This document shows, piece after piece, positions 35,766-43,763 of a DNA stretch of 56,018 bases. Made by a program: the position numbers and the translations under genes. Within the stretch, counting starts at the first letter, position 1; the number at the start of each line of letters is the position of its first letter. A model generated the notes under the pieces. It did not search any database and had not been told where the DNA came from. It worked only from the letters and a program-made list of their open reading frames with translations. The DNA lies in IMG/VR virus record IMGVR_UViG_3300046534_000888, positions 1-56,018 of that record; one strand, written 5' to 3'. The DNA is from a virus.

Positions 35766-36095
35766 TTATCGTCCCATTTCAATTAACATTTCGACTTCAA
35801 GGCTGTCGTCGGGTAACACACCAGATGTTGGTGTTGTATCAAGATCGCGGCCTGTGTTCCAGAGTTCCAGTTCCGCTTCGAGTCGTTCGATTTTAGAAGC
35901 GATGCTTTCGTCGGTGATCAATAACGAGGTTTTCCAATTTACGTCCTTATCAGTGAATTCGAGAATCGCGGCACGCGAATCAGCGAACCGATCACCTGTA
36001 GGTGTAATTTGACTGAACCCAATTGCACCGCCAATAGCACGACCATTGTCATTTGCATCATAAATGGCGTATTTGACTGTAGTTGATGTTTTCAT
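35766..36095 (-). CDS. Unknown protein, 109 aa
   Basis: MKTSTTVKYAIYDANDNGRAIGGAIGFSQITPTGDRF..., C-terminal helix. First gene after the promoter at 36127. Not recognised. Confidence 0.72.
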   Translation of the reverse strand: MKTSTTVKYAIYDANDNGRAIGGAIGFSQITPTGDRFADSRAAILEFTDKDVNWKTSLLITDESIASKIERLEAELELWNTGRDLDTTPTSGVLPDDSLEVEMLIEMGR

Positions 36096-36126
36096 AATGT
36101 AGTCTTCTCAATTAATTTATACATGT

Positions 36127-36156
36127 ATTATATCATGGGTACCCATGATATGTCAA
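36127..36156 (-). promoter_or_regulatory. Early promoter cassette (18-base spacer)
   Basis: TTGACA-N18-TATAAT with ATACATGTAT; upstream element 36180-36215. Confidence 0.8.
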
Positions 36157-36215
36157 CAACTATTTTCAGTTATTATAGAATTAGTTTGTATATCGATATA
36201 ACTTTTAGTTATATA

Positions 36216-36313
36216 CGGGAGTTTTGATTAGCTTGAATAGAGCAGGGTGATTACCCACGACCCATGAAGTATGCAGCGTACTCAGTTATGCTTGGAGTGT
36301 GCTATATGATACA
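36216..36313 (-). other. Non-coding stretch resembling the 8043 and 41455 elements
   Basis: On the minus strand GGGTAATCACCCTGCTCTATTCAAGCTA recalls GGGGATAACCCTGCTAGAATCAAGCTA at 8043-8128. No gene. It lies between a 33-aa frame and a promoter cassette. Confidence 0.35.
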
Positions 36314-36415
36314 TTATTGCCAAATGCAGTATTGGTAAGCAGAGGCAGCAGCTTGGCATGCTTGAAGGGAATAGAATTGGGCGATAGCTACGCCGTTGCT
36401 TATCAAGTAGTACAT
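36314..36415 (-). CDS. Possible small protein, 33 aa
   Basis: MYYLISNGVAIAQFYSLQACQAAASAYQYCIWQ; TAATG overlap with the upstream TM gene argues for translation. The hydrophobic start with two cysteines could be exported. Low certainty. Confidence 0.4.
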   Translation of the reverse strand: MYYLISNGVAIAQFYSLQACQAAASAYQYCIWQ

Positions 36416-36639
36416 TAGTATTTTCCTAGGATAGGGCACGAGAGTTCGGCCAGTTCGATCTTCAATTGGATGATTTCATGCATTTTGGTTTGTTCGACGC
36501 GAAGGCCGCCAATTTCGACACTCATTGTCTGTAGTTCCTGATTCTGTTCATAATATCCATACCCGAAAAGGGCTGATAATATAACAAACACCACCATTGG
36601 CTTCTTGACTAACAATTCTATTATGTCTTTATATTCCAT
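36415..36639 (-). CDS. Late membrane/coiled-coil protein, 74 aa
   Basis: One membrane helix (KPMVVFVILSALFGYGYY, ~12-29) and then a coiled coil. Late promoter 23-30 bases upstream. The layout (late, inner-membrane anchor, coiled coil, partner of a tiny overlapping gene) resembles a spanin or holin-accessory protein, but I cannot prove it. Confidence 0.65.
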   Translation of the reverse strand: MEYKDIIELLVKKPMVVFVILSALFGYGYYEQNQELQTMSVEIGGLRVEQTKMHEIIQLKIELAELSCPILGKY

Positions 36640-36661
36640 AGATAACTCGAGGTTGTTCTAT

Positions 36662-36669
36662 TATTTATA
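36662..36669 (-). promoter_or_regulatory. T4-type late promoter box
   Basis: TATAAATA just after the tmRNA coding piece; serves the 74-aa gene. Confidence 0.7.
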
Positions 36670-36673
36670 ATAA

Positions 36674-36832
36674 GGTCACCTTGGGTAATAAGGCGTGACC
36701 AACCTCAGATGGAGCCTAAGCCGCCATCATGTAAACGTTGTCATTTGCGTTTATATTTTTCTTATCTTTTAACGTGAATAACCACGCATTGTCAGTTTAT
36801 CTTCGGGACGATATCGATTCCAAGTCATCCCC
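36674..36832 (-). ncRNA. ssrA: Permuted tmRNA, coding piece with tag ANDNVYMMAA
   Basis: Starts GGGGATG, which pairs over 7 bases with CATCTCC of the acceptor piece. Next comes ACTTGGAATCGATATCG, matching the tmRNA D-loop region, and then a CGTG/CACG hairpin. AAAAATATAAAC precedes a reading frame GCA AAT GAC AAC GTT TAC ATG ATG GCG GCT TAG (36748-36716): tag ANDNVYMMAA, close in form to E. coli ANDENYALAA. A GGTCAC/GTGACC helix follows. CCGA and ACAATG can pair with TCGG and CATTGT of the acceptor piece (helix P2). Confidence 0.88.
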
Positions 36833-36926
36833 ATCAAAAACACTTTTATCATCTATCCCCGATGACTTCAGCCCAAAGACATAACGTTGTGTCTATATTG
36901 GGTTAGCTCGACAGCAAGAGTGCTTA
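36833..36926 (-). other. Probable internal spacer of the permuted tmRNA
   Basis: Lies between the CCA of the acceptor piece and the GGGG of the coding piece. In known permuted tmRNAs this spacer is cut out to leave two RNAs. It contains no gene. Confidence 0.7.
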
Positions 36927-36990
36927 TGGTGGAGATGGCGGGATTCGAACCCGCGTCTACCGACCTATTTTCTACTTCATACAATGATTT
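36927..36990 (-). ncRNA. ssrA: Permuted tmRNA, acceptor piece
   Basis: On the minus strand GACGCGGGTTCGAATCCCGC then CATCTCCACCA, nearly the E. coli tmRNA 3' end. It lies upstream of the coding piece in transcription order, so the gene is circularly permuted. CATTGT (36981-36986) and TCGG pair with the coding piece. It begins directly after the stop of the 65-aa gene. Confidence 0.88.
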
Positions 36991-36994
36991 AAAA

Positions 36995-37192
36995 CTATTT
37001 CTCTTGATTTAAAACCATTTCTTTGATGTCACACGAACCACGAACCCAAGGAATACCTTTGGTTCTGAGACCTTCCATTGTGTATTCAGGGTTATGGCCT
37101 CGTTCAGGGTTACGGCCTCGATATTCAGTCTCACCGACCATGATCTTATGACCATTTTTAAAACTTCTTTCTTTCTGATTCATCTGATTCAT
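36995..37192 (-). CDS. Unknown protein, 65 aa
   Basis: MNQMNQKERSFKNGHKIMVGETEYRGRNPERGHNPEYTMEGL: tandem MNQ and GxNPE(R/Y) repeats, mirrored by short DNA repeats. Lies directly before the tmRNA and probably shares its transcript. Confidence 0.6.
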   Translation of the reverse strand: MNQMNQKERSFKNGHKIMVGETEYRGRNPERGHNPEYTMEGLRTKGIPWVRGSCDIKEMVLNQEK

Positions 37193-37227
37193 CACTAATT
37201 ACCTATATTATCATTACATTAATTGAC

Positions 37228-37297
37228 CGCAAGCTAGGGAATCGAACCCCAGTTTTCAGCTTTGGAGACTGACGTGTTACCACTACACTAACATTGC
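37228..37297 (-). tRNA. tRNA-Trp(CCA)-like, away from the array
   Basis: Good D-arm (GTGTAGTGGTAACAC), anticodon stem TCAGT/GCTGA with loop CTCCAAA, and T-arm TGGGG TTCGATT CCCTA. The acceptor stem pairs over only about 4-5 bases and no CCA is encoded. It may be decayed. Confidence 0.55.
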
Positions 37298-37309
37298 TAT
37301 TAAACTTAT

Positions 37310-37534
37310 TTACGAACTTAGCCAAACAAACGTACCCTGATTAGTTTCAGAGATTATTGGCTTATACATATAGATCTTCTTAAACGCGATTGACCAACTT
37401 TCAATGTCAACTACACCGGATTTAGAGATATACTTTGTGTGACATAATTCACAGCACTCCATCATATGCATTATGTGATTGCCGTCTTTATGACAATCAC
37501 ATTCACATATTTTGTTTTCGCGAAGTTCACTCAT
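37310..37534 (-). CDS. Cys/His-rich small protein, 74 aa
   Basis: CECDCHKDGNHIMHMMECCELCHTKY gives seven cysteines and several histidines in the first half, a likely zinc site. CxCxCH...IMHMMxCCxxCH is familiar from large phages. Confidence 0.75.
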   Translation of the reverse strand: MSELRENKICECDCHKDGNHIMHMMECCELCHTKYISKSGVVDIESWSIAFKKIYMYKPIISETNQGTFVWLSS

Positions 37535-37535
37535 T

Positions 37536-38330
37536 TTATAAATCTCTTATAATAGCGTTCTTATAAACCGCGTATTCAAGTAGCCCCATATCCACCCCCA
37601 TGCTATCAGAATAAGCGAGAAATGCCGCCGTATCCTTGGGAAAACAATGGCCACCAAATCCTAAAGAACCATCCGGTCCTGGGACTTTCATATGTGAATT
37701 ACCCATTCGCTTATCGCTAGTAAGCATGGTTGTGAATTGTTCCCAACTTGAATTGGTTTGAGTTTCCTTATGGAGTTCGAACAACTCATTCATGAAGATC
37801 ACCTTCGTTGCTAACCAACTGTTCAAGGTGTACTTGATGAGACTTGCTGTTGCAATATCGACTTTGTAAACCATGCATTCATTCACACTTGAATTGGTCA
37901 GATATGCTTTATCGACAATATCACAATCGTCTAACTGACCACCCAGAACTTGCATTGGGGGATTACAGAAATCATCATGAGCATTTGCTTCTGTGAGAAA
38001 TTCAGGATTATATACAATCCGCAATGAGTGATCAACAAGGAATTTTCCAAGATAATCTGGTGTAATTGTGCTTTTGATTACTACGATGCCATCATATCCC
38101 ATTGCATCAATGTCAACCAAGACCTTATCGATTATGGAAACATCGACTGCACCAAAGTCAGATTCAGGTGTGGGTAAACAAATGAAGATGAGTGTGGGGT
38201 TTTGTTCGACGCACTCAGCAAGAGTGGTTTTTGTGTAGCGAGGGTCGACAATGATCTGTTCCACATCTTTATTGAAGCCGTGTGCAACACTACCACCGAC
38301 AAACCCCTTTCCGACGATTCCTATTTTCAT
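37536..38330 (-). CDS. UDP-glucose/GDP-mannose dehydrogenase-like protein, short form
   Basis: 264 aa. The N-terminal Rossmann site is KIGIVGKGFVGGSVA (~2-16), then IFICLPTP, VYNPEFLTEANA and FGGHCFPKD (~235, catalytic Cys). Cellular enzymes are about 400-450 aa and have a third UDP-binding domain that is missing here. The sugar substrate and activity are therefore open. Confidence 0.85.
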   Translation of the reverse strand: MKIGIVGKGFVGGSVAHGFNKDVEQIIVDPRYTKTTLAECVEQNPTLIFICLPTPESDFGAVDVSIIDKVLVDIDAMGYDGIVVIKSTITPDYLGKFLVDHSLRIVYNPEFLTEANAHDDFCNPPMQVLGGQLDDCDIVDKAYLTNSSVNECMVYKVDIATASLIKYTLNSWLATKVIFMNELFELHKETQTNSSWEQFTTMLTSDKRMGNSHMKVPGPDGSLGFGGHCFPKDTAAFLAYSDSMGVDMGLLEYAVYKNAIIRDL

Positions 38331-38593
38331 TTGTTCCCCCTAACCGCATTCGAAGCAAATAAGACTAATAACCAGAAGGCAGACATTAAAGTATAACCAT
38401 TCACATCAATTCCCAACCCAAAGAGGGAATTGAGTGACCATATAGTCAGTAATGGTATGGCAGCCAATAAGGCTAATACAAGTGCAATCGCGGCAAGGAT
38501 TACCAGTACCCAACCAACAAACCCCTTTTTAGATTTAGCCCATTTCAAGACATTATGCATCCGCCATTTAAACGTTAGATTCAATTTTGGCAT
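38327..38593 (-). CDS. Membrane protein, 88 aa
   Basis: Two membrane helices (~26-55 and ~68-84) with IPLLTIWSLNSLFGL between them, a sequence I recall from many phage membrane proteins. First gene after the promoter at 38629. Confidence 0.75.
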   Translation of the reverse strand: MPKLNLTFKWRMHNVLKWAKSKKGFVGWVLVILAAIALVLALLAAIPLLTIWSLNSLFGLGIDVNGYTLMSAFWLLVLFASNAVRGNK

Positions 38594-38628
38594 TCCTATT
38601 CCTGTTCATATTTTGTTAATGTATATAC

Positions 38629-38657
38629 ATTATATCACAATTAGTACGATTTGTCAA
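38629..38657 (-). promoter_or_regulatory. Sigma70-type promoter
   Basis: TTGACA-N17-TATAAT heading the 38593-36995 operon that includes the tmRNA. Confidence 0.82.
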
Positions 38658-38692
38658 TACTTATTACATCATTTATCTGTATGGGCGTCTCA

Positions 38693-38723
38693 AATAACGG
38701 TTAACGTCCTTGTAACCGTTAGA
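38693..38723 (-). terminator. Probable terminator hairpin
   Basis: TAACGGTTA pairs with TAACCGTTA around CAAGGACGT, followed by TTTGAG, just after the DUF1127 gene. The U tract is short. Confidence 0.55.
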
Positions 38724-38736
38724 TTCGATCCAAGCC

Positions 38737-38985
38737 TTACTTCATTTCACATTTAAAAGATTCCTTTAAATGTGATTCAATTTGTGATCTATGCAATATT
38801 CCAATATCGCGTAAAATACTATCTGGTAGCTTCTCAACTTCACGTAGCGCCTTACGATATCTTAGATGGCATACGAATCTTTCAGTTAGCGCCTTGATTT
38901 TGCTTGTGATGGGTTGTATCAATCTGGTTAAATTACTGTTCGTGACATATACAATGTAAGCGAAAGCACCAATAGTTGTTCTCAT
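38737..38985 (-). CDS. DUF1127-like protein, 82 aa
   Basis: Residues ~40-70 (LRYRKALREVEKLPDSILRDIGILHRSQI) match the DUF1127 (YjiS-like) pattern of cellular small proteins. Bacterial DUF1127 proteins have been linked to small-RNA and phosphate metabolism. In a phage it may mimic or block the host protein (inference). Confidence 0.75.
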   Translation of the reverse strand: MRTTIGAFAYIVYVTNSNLTRLIQPITSKIKALTERFVCHLRYRKALREVEKLPDSILRDIGILHRSQIESHLKESFKCEMK

Positions 38986-39010
38986 TTCTTTTCTGTTCTC
39001 ATTAATTATT

Positions 39011-39075
39011 AAAGAATGCTGTAGGATTACAACATTTGTTAATAATTCAATTCATATAACCCTTCAGCATTCTTT
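39011..39075 (-). other. Long-stem hairpin between two genes
   Basis: AAAGAATGCTG and CAGCATTCTTT (39011-39021 and 39065-39075) can form an 11-base-pair stem around a loop of about 43 bases. It covers the stop of the 146-aa gene and the leader of the DUF1127 gene, so it may be an RNA processing or regulation site. Confidence 0.6.
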
Positions 39076-39504
39076 CCTTTTAATCCTTGATGATGCATTT
39101 CTCATGTACTCCAACCTTGCTAAACTAAAATAGGTCCTGATAAAAAAGGTCATAACCAATAGCATCATCGCGCCTAGGTAATCATACATCAACCAGAAAT
39201 AGTTAATCATCTCCGACCCATGTTTATGTCCCCCAATATCAGCACCACTCAAGTTTATGGTTTGCAGTATGATATATAAAACCGCTTGAATTAAAATGAC
39301 CGTGAGCAACACCATCGTGAGCTTCATTGTCGATTTCTTGGAAAATGCACAAAAGAAGACATTTTCGATACGACGATCAAAATAGGTATTTTTGTATTTT
39401 TGGTAGTTCCTCATAACCAAATCCATACAAAAGGTTGTATTGATCATCACGACCGAATACAATACCATTATAATTACACTTACCACTTCTATAATTGAAA
39501 ACAT
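39064..39504 (-). CDS. Late membrane protein, 146 aa
   Basis: Start MFSIIEVVSVIIMVLYS by TAATG coupling. Three to four hydrophobic helices. It pairs with the TM/coiled-coil gene upstream under a late promoter; possibly lysis-related. Confidence 0.7.
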   Translation of the reverse strand: MFSIIEVVSVIIMVLYSVVMINTTFCMDLVMRNYQKYKNTYFDRRIENVFFCAFSKKSTMKLTMVLLTVILIQAVLYIILQTINLSGADIGGHKHGSEMINYFWLMYDYLGAMMLLVMTFFIRTYFSLARLEYMRNASSRIKRKEC

Positions 39505-39785
39505 TAGACACCCTTTAATCCAAAGAAATAAGAAATTGAAAGCAATATCGCAGTACCCCCTATAGAGACTCCGAGCCATTTGATGGCCTGTCCTATAAGT
39601 TTCTGATTCGCCATTTCGATTTCAAGATACCTAATTCTATCCAAGATATCTTCATCTTTCAATTGTTCTAAATGTATCCCCAATCTATCTACGGCTCGCT
39701 CAAGGGTGTTTATTAAACCCGTTGCTCTTTCCTCATGTATCTCAAGTTGTTGCAGCCTATGTATAACATCTCTATCATCTGCCAC
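39504..39785 (-). CDS. Coiled coil plus C-terminal membrane helix, 93 aa (XhlA-like layout)
   Basis: Coiled coil to ~70 (LQQLEIHEERATGLINTLERAV...), then IKWLGVSIGGTAILLSISYFF. This is the layout of hemolysin XhlA-like holin-associated proteins. A TATAAATA lies 33-40 bases upstream. Confidence 0.7.
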   Translation of the reverse strand: MADDRDVIHRLQQLEIHEERATGLINTLERAVDRLGIHLEQLKDEDILDRIRYLEIEMANQKLIGQAIKWLGVSIGGTAILLSISYFFGLKGV

Positions 39786-39817
39786 TCTTATTACCTTTTA
39801 AATGAAGTGCAAACAAC

Positions 39818-39825
39818 TATTTATA
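39818..39825 (-). promoter_or_regulatory. T4-type late promoter box
   Basis: TATAAATA for the 39785-39064 pair. Confidence 0.7.
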
Positions 39826-39828
39826 TGA

Positions 39829-41145
39829 TCAGAACTTTAAGTCACCGAGAAACTGTTCCTTAGCTGAGGTAGTTTTCCAATATTTCGCATCAATTTTCAC
39901 ATTTGCAATCTGTTTTTTAAGTTCATCAACCATTTCTTTCGTCAGGGTCATTATGTTCAGACGTAATAGGCGATCACAGTCTTCATTGGTTTTAGCTTCG
40001 GTTTCATTCTTTATTTGAGCGACAACCTTGACTTTCGTCTTTCCCTTGAATGATATGTTATCATCCAACACAGCTTCAATGAATTCACGTTTGATATCCA
40101 ACCACCGTAGGGTTTCGTTACATTCAATCAGTTTGTTCGCTATTCGCGAATCGAGCACGACCATTTTGAAATTCACAAAGTCGGCAATCAAATCTCGTTC
40201 GTCATGGTATTCCTTGAGATTACCTTCGGCATCGATCACGGTAAGATTCTCGGCATACGTCTTCTCAAGTTTAAACATCTTGACGATCTTTGCGTCAGTG
40301 TTTAAAGTCTTGGCAACAGAGTTCTTTAACTTGATTTCAAATTGAAAACCATTGGTTGAACATTGATCTTCATAGTCAACAATGTTGTTATCATCTTCAA
40401 GCTTGTCGAGTATTTTGACATATGTCTCGCGATCATAACCGTATGGAATTTCCGTTATAAGAATCTTCGTATTTGATGGACGTTCATATAAACCCCGAGA
40501 CAGAAATCGATCTGCAACAGCATCGTAAGATGTGGTACCCTTGAAGTCAGGGAAAGTGATCGGCAATCGTTTCGCGATCTTTCCACGTTTAACATAATCC
40601 GAACATGCCTTGATTATATCCGCTTCACCTCGTGGCAATATAGTTGTTGCAAAACCTGTGGCAATACCCTTAACTCCATTTGATAACACAAGTGGAATAA
40701 CCGGAATGTAATATTTTGGCGGCATATGTTCAGGGTCGTCATGCTCAGGAGACAAGTTAATGTCCTTGATGTACTTACCAAAGTTCGCGTGAAGGCGGGT
40801 ATAGACGTAGCGAGCTGCGCCTGCCGCCTGTATCTGTCGAGTTCCGAATGAACCACGACCTTCCACAAGACGTATATTGTTATTCCAATCCGCAGCCATC
40901 AATTGGCCCGCACCGGCAGCACTTGTCTCGCCGTGATTGTAACCGTAATCAGATATGATACCTGATATGGCAGAGACCTTTTTAAACTCCTTAGAGGAGT
41001 TAACAATCGATGAATAGAGATAGAAGCGCTGCACAGGTTTTAGCCCGTCAACAGCACTTGGAATCGCTCGATTCTCGATGGTGTACATTGCAAACTCCTT
41101 CATCTCATTATTTGCAATGTCGGTTATACTGTATAATTCTGTCAT
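39829..41145 (-). CDS. DNA topoisomerase II, medium subunit (T4 gp52-like)
   Basis: 438 aa. GLKPVQRFYLYSS (~34), GQLMAADWNNN, GRGSFGTRQIQAAGAARYVYTRL with the active-site tyrosine (AARYxYT), PVIPLVLSNGVKGIATGF. This is the breakage-reunion subunit, homologous to GyrA/ParC but without the long C-terminal domain, as in T4. The large subunit is encoded just upstream. Confidence 0.95.
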   Translation of the reverse strand: MTELYSITDIANNEMKEFAMYTIENRAIPSAVDGLKPVQRFYLYSSIVNSSKEFKKVSAISGIISDYGYNHGETSAAGAGQLMAADWNNNIRLVEGRGSFGTRQIQAAGAARYVYTRLHANFGKYIKDINLSPEHDDPEHMPPKYYIPVIPLVLSNGVKGIATGFATTILPRGEADIIKACSDYVKRGKIAKRLPITFPDFKGTTSYDAVADRFLSRGLYERPSNTKILITEIPYGYDRETYVKILDKLEDDNNIVDYEDQCSTNGFQFEIKLKNSVAKTLNTDAKIVKMFKLEKTYAENLTVIDAEGNLKEYHDERDLIADFVNFKMVVLDSRIANKLIECNETLRWLDIKREFIEAVLDDNISFKGKTKVKVVAQIKNETEAKTNEDCDRLLRLNIMTLTKEMVDELKKQIANVKIDAKYWKTTSAKEQFLGDLKF

Positions 41146-41355
41146 TTATTTTTCTCTTAATAAGATGTTGTAAGTATCCCACAATTCTTGGTCAGTGATC
41201 ATATCAGGTACACTATAATTCCAATTCCATCTGTCACTAAAGCCACCAGTGAATGAACCCATTAATTGCAATGTTTCAGATTCCATTGCCTCGTATGGTA
41301 CAAAGGAACCTTTAACTAAGGCGATAAGATCATTTCTGTTCAATTCAATTTTCAT
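41146..41355 (-). CDS. Small phage protein, 69 aa
   Basis: MKIELNRNDLIALVKGSFVPYEAMESE...GGFSDRWNWN: a pattern seen in many phage early proteins (memory). Own early promoter; co-transcribed with the topoisomerase gene. Confidence 0.75.
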   Translation of the reverse strand: MKIELNRNDLIALVKGSFVPYEAMESETLQLMGSFTGGFSDRWNWNYSVPDMITDQELWDTYNILLREK

Positions 41356-41386
41356 AATATAGGCTTCTCAATTAATTTATACATGT

Positions 41387-41415
41387 ATTATATCACGGCC
41401 AATGACCGCTGTCAA
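41387..41415 (-). promoter_or_regulatory. Early promoter cassette
   Basis: TTGACA-N17-TATAAT with ATACATGTAT; divergent upstream element 41421-41452. Confidence 0.85.
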
Positions 41416-41454
41416 CAACTTAGTTCATATATCGTTAGAATTAGTTGTTATAAC

Positions 41455-41517
41455 ACCGAATGCTTCATGAAGCAAGGTTAACCCTTTACCACATTCGAAG
41501 CATTCAGTGTAAGCAGT
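41455..41517 (-). other. Structured 3' element, copy 2
   Basis: Right after the topoisomerase stop, GAATGCTTC and GAAGCATTC can pair around AAGGGTTAACCTT, itself palindromic. The first 19 bases equal 8110-8128. Confidence 0.6.
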
Positions 41518-43349
41518 TATGTGGTTAACCACACTTTTCGTAATGATGCCTCGGCACCAAACATAATTTCAAACTGATGGTCGTCATCAATTACAATAGT
41601 CGAGAATTCAGGCTCATTAATGATTGCATGATATTCTTCTTCGGTTAAGGAAGCAAGTCCCTTAATGTATCGATGGTAGAATCCTTTGCTTTCATCGCTA
41701 CCTTTGAATTCCTTGGCATCCTTATATGAGTAATACCAATATACGTCTTGTTTACGCGACGATATCATAATTGGAGTTCGAGTTAGATGCACTCGTTTTT
41801 CTTCATACAATCGAGGCCAGAACTTATAAAAGAATGCAATCAGCAATCCGCCAATATGATTTCCATCATGGTCGGCGTCGGCAAGTATGGCTATGTTCTT
41901 ATACGTCATCTCATCAATACTGTCAGGGTCGTTTATATTCAAACCTAGAACCGCGACCAATTCACTTAACTCTTTATTCTTGAGCACGTCTGCAGGTTTC
42001 ATATTCCATGTGTTCATAACAACACCACGGAGAGGAAAACCACCTACCGTCTTGGGGTTACGAACCTTGAGCAAATAACCTATCGCACTATCACCCTCAC
42101 ATAAGAACAACGTACCGTCAGGACCTGAAGCAGCAATGTGTTTTGGCACTTTGATCTTCTTAAGTTTCTTCTGTGCAAGAGTTGCGGCACGTTTATCCGC
42201 GGCCAACTTCTTTGCAAGTTGCGCTTCAACGATAGGGCCGATTATATCTTCGGCGCCCATCAATTTCTTGGCAATCTTTTCAAAGTCAATTGAATCAGTC
42301 TTGTTGTAGTGTTCCTTGACTCCACTAATGTTAGAGGTCAGACGTTCCTTTGTCTGTGAATCGTATTTTGGGTCTATGAAGTTACGGGCAAACATCACAA
42401 AGGTTAAACCACCCTTGATCGTGCTCTTTGTAACATCAATCTTGAATTTACGTTTGATGAGTTTCACCAGAATCTCAACGACTTCATTCATTATAAAATC
42501 GACGTAAGTGCCACCAAGACGAGTATTGACACCATTAATATATGATGTAGTTTTGAATCCGTCTTCTGAACTTGCAAAGAAATACGACAGATCGTTTGTC
42601 GCATTGAAAACAGTGCTTGCATCAGGGTCAGTCAGGAATAAGGAAGCATATTTCTTGATATTCGATTCAGCAATACGCTTCTTATTGAACTTGAATTTGA
42701 TTTCAGGGAAAGCAATCTGTAATGAAGTCAATCGATCTTGTATCAACTCTTCGGTGTGTACATCGTCAAGTCGATCAACACCAAACAGAGTGAAGTCAGG
42801 TGTGAATGTAACACGAGTTCCACTACCAGTAGAAGGCTTGTTCAATACAACAATATCATTTGCTCCATCCTTACAAGACACCTTGACAAGATTCTTTTTC
42901 TGCCAAGTTTCACCGACGAATTTCATCGACATAAAGTTGGTACAGGCAGAACCGACACCGTTTGCACCGATGGTAGTTCGTGAATCATCGAATGATGTAC
43001 CCGCGTTGGTTTTTGTCCATGCGGCAACAGGGCGAAGCACAGTCTCACCAGTATGATCGATCACCTTTTCTTGTGGGATGCCGCGGCCATTATCTTCAAT
43101 CGTAATAGAATTACCTTTGACCGAAACTGATATTTGATTTGCCTTTTTGAACTTGGTTCGAATAGCTTCATCAATAGCATTATCAATGATTTCATCTACC
43201 ATTTTGTTTAAGGCAGGAACATACTCAATTGATTTCCAATCGCCGACAACGAAACGTTCAAGACTTTCCCGCGCGGTCGAACCCAAATACATTCCGGTAC
43301 GGGTCCGAACATGTTCGCGCGGTGATAATATTTTAAACTCTTCCTTCAT
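41517..43349 (-). CDS. DNA topoisomerase II, large subunit (T4 gp39-like)
   Basis: 610 aa. GHKL ATPase: EIIDNAIDEA (~50), IEDNGRGIP (~78), GANGVGSACTNF (~125). TOPRIM: LFLCEGDSAIGYL (~420) and LADADHDGNHI (~495). Equivalent to GyrB/ParE and T4 gp39. It works with the medium subunit downstream. Confidence 0.95.
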   Translation of the reverse strand: MKEEFKILSPREHVRTRTGMYLGSTARESLERFVVGDWKSIEYVPALNKMVDEIIDNAIDEAIRTKFKKANQISVSVKGNSITIEDNGRGIPQEKVIDHTGETVLRPVAAWTKTNAGTSFDDSRTTIGANGVGSACTNFMSMKFVGETWQKKNLVKVSCKDGANDIVVLNKPSTGSGTRVTFTPDFTLFGVDRLDDVHTEELIQDRLTSLQIAFPEIKFKFNKKRIAESNIKKYASLFLTDPDASTVFNATNDLSYFFASSEDGFKTTSYINGVNTRLGGTYVDFIMNEVVEILVKLIKRKFKIDVTKSTIKGGLTFVMFARNFIDPKYDSQTKERLTSNISGVKEHYNKTDSIDFEKIAKKLMGAEDIIGPIVEAQLAKKLAADKRAATLAQKKLKKIKVPKHIAASGPDGTLFLCEGDSAIGYLLKVRNPKTVGGFPLRGVVMNTWNMKPADVLKNKELSELVAVLGLNINDPDSIDEMTYKNIAILADADHDGNHIGGLLIAFFYKFWPRLYEEKRVHLTRTPIMISSRKQDVYWYYSYKDAKEFKGSDESKGFYHRYIKGLASLTEEEYHAIINEPEFSTIVIDDDHQFEIMFGAEASLRKVWLTT

Positions 43350-43648
43350 ACTGCAACAACCTTGAAAACGGTGAACATTTTAAATGCCCAATCATCAATC
43401 GTTGGTGACGCACGATCATGAAGATCATGAAGATACAACGACTGAGGTTTATCAATCGATTCAAAACCGATTCGTGTTGCATCGTCAGTGTCCTGTTCGT
43501 ATTTTAATGCGGCACGTTCTGCCGTAATACGTGAATAGAAAACACCGACAAGGTCGTTTGTGTCAACGGTACGAACGGTGTAGGTTCGTGTGAATTCAAC
43601 CATTGTTTCTTTCAATTCAGTTTCTGTCATATTGTATTGGTTTGTCAT
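43346..43648 (-). CDS. Unknown protein, 100 aa
   Basis: Start MTNQYNMTETELKETM (GAGAAG upstream). Contains VRTVDTNDLVGVFYSRITAERAALKYE. Overlaps the topoisomerase start by ATGA. Confidence 0.72.
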   Translation of the reverse strand: MTNQYNMTETELKETMVEFTRTYTVRTVDTNDLVGVFYSRITAERAALKYEQDTDDATRIGFESIDKPQSLYLHDLHDRASPTIDDWAFKMFTVFKVVAV

Positions 43649-43677
43649 ATTGGTCTTCTCGATTAATTTATACATGT

Positions 43678-43706
43678 ATTATATCACGGGTCATGGTCAC
43701 TGTCAA
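43678..43706 (-). promoter_or_regulatory. Early promoter cassette
   Basis: TTGACA-N17-TATAAT with ATACATGTAT; a longer upstream element at 43717-43764 holds two copies of its end (GTTATAT). Heads the topoisomerase large-subunit operon. Confidence 0.85.
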
Positions 43707-43763
43707 CAACTAAATTCAATTAGTTGTAGAACTTGCAGTTATATCGTTAGAACTTTTAGTTAT

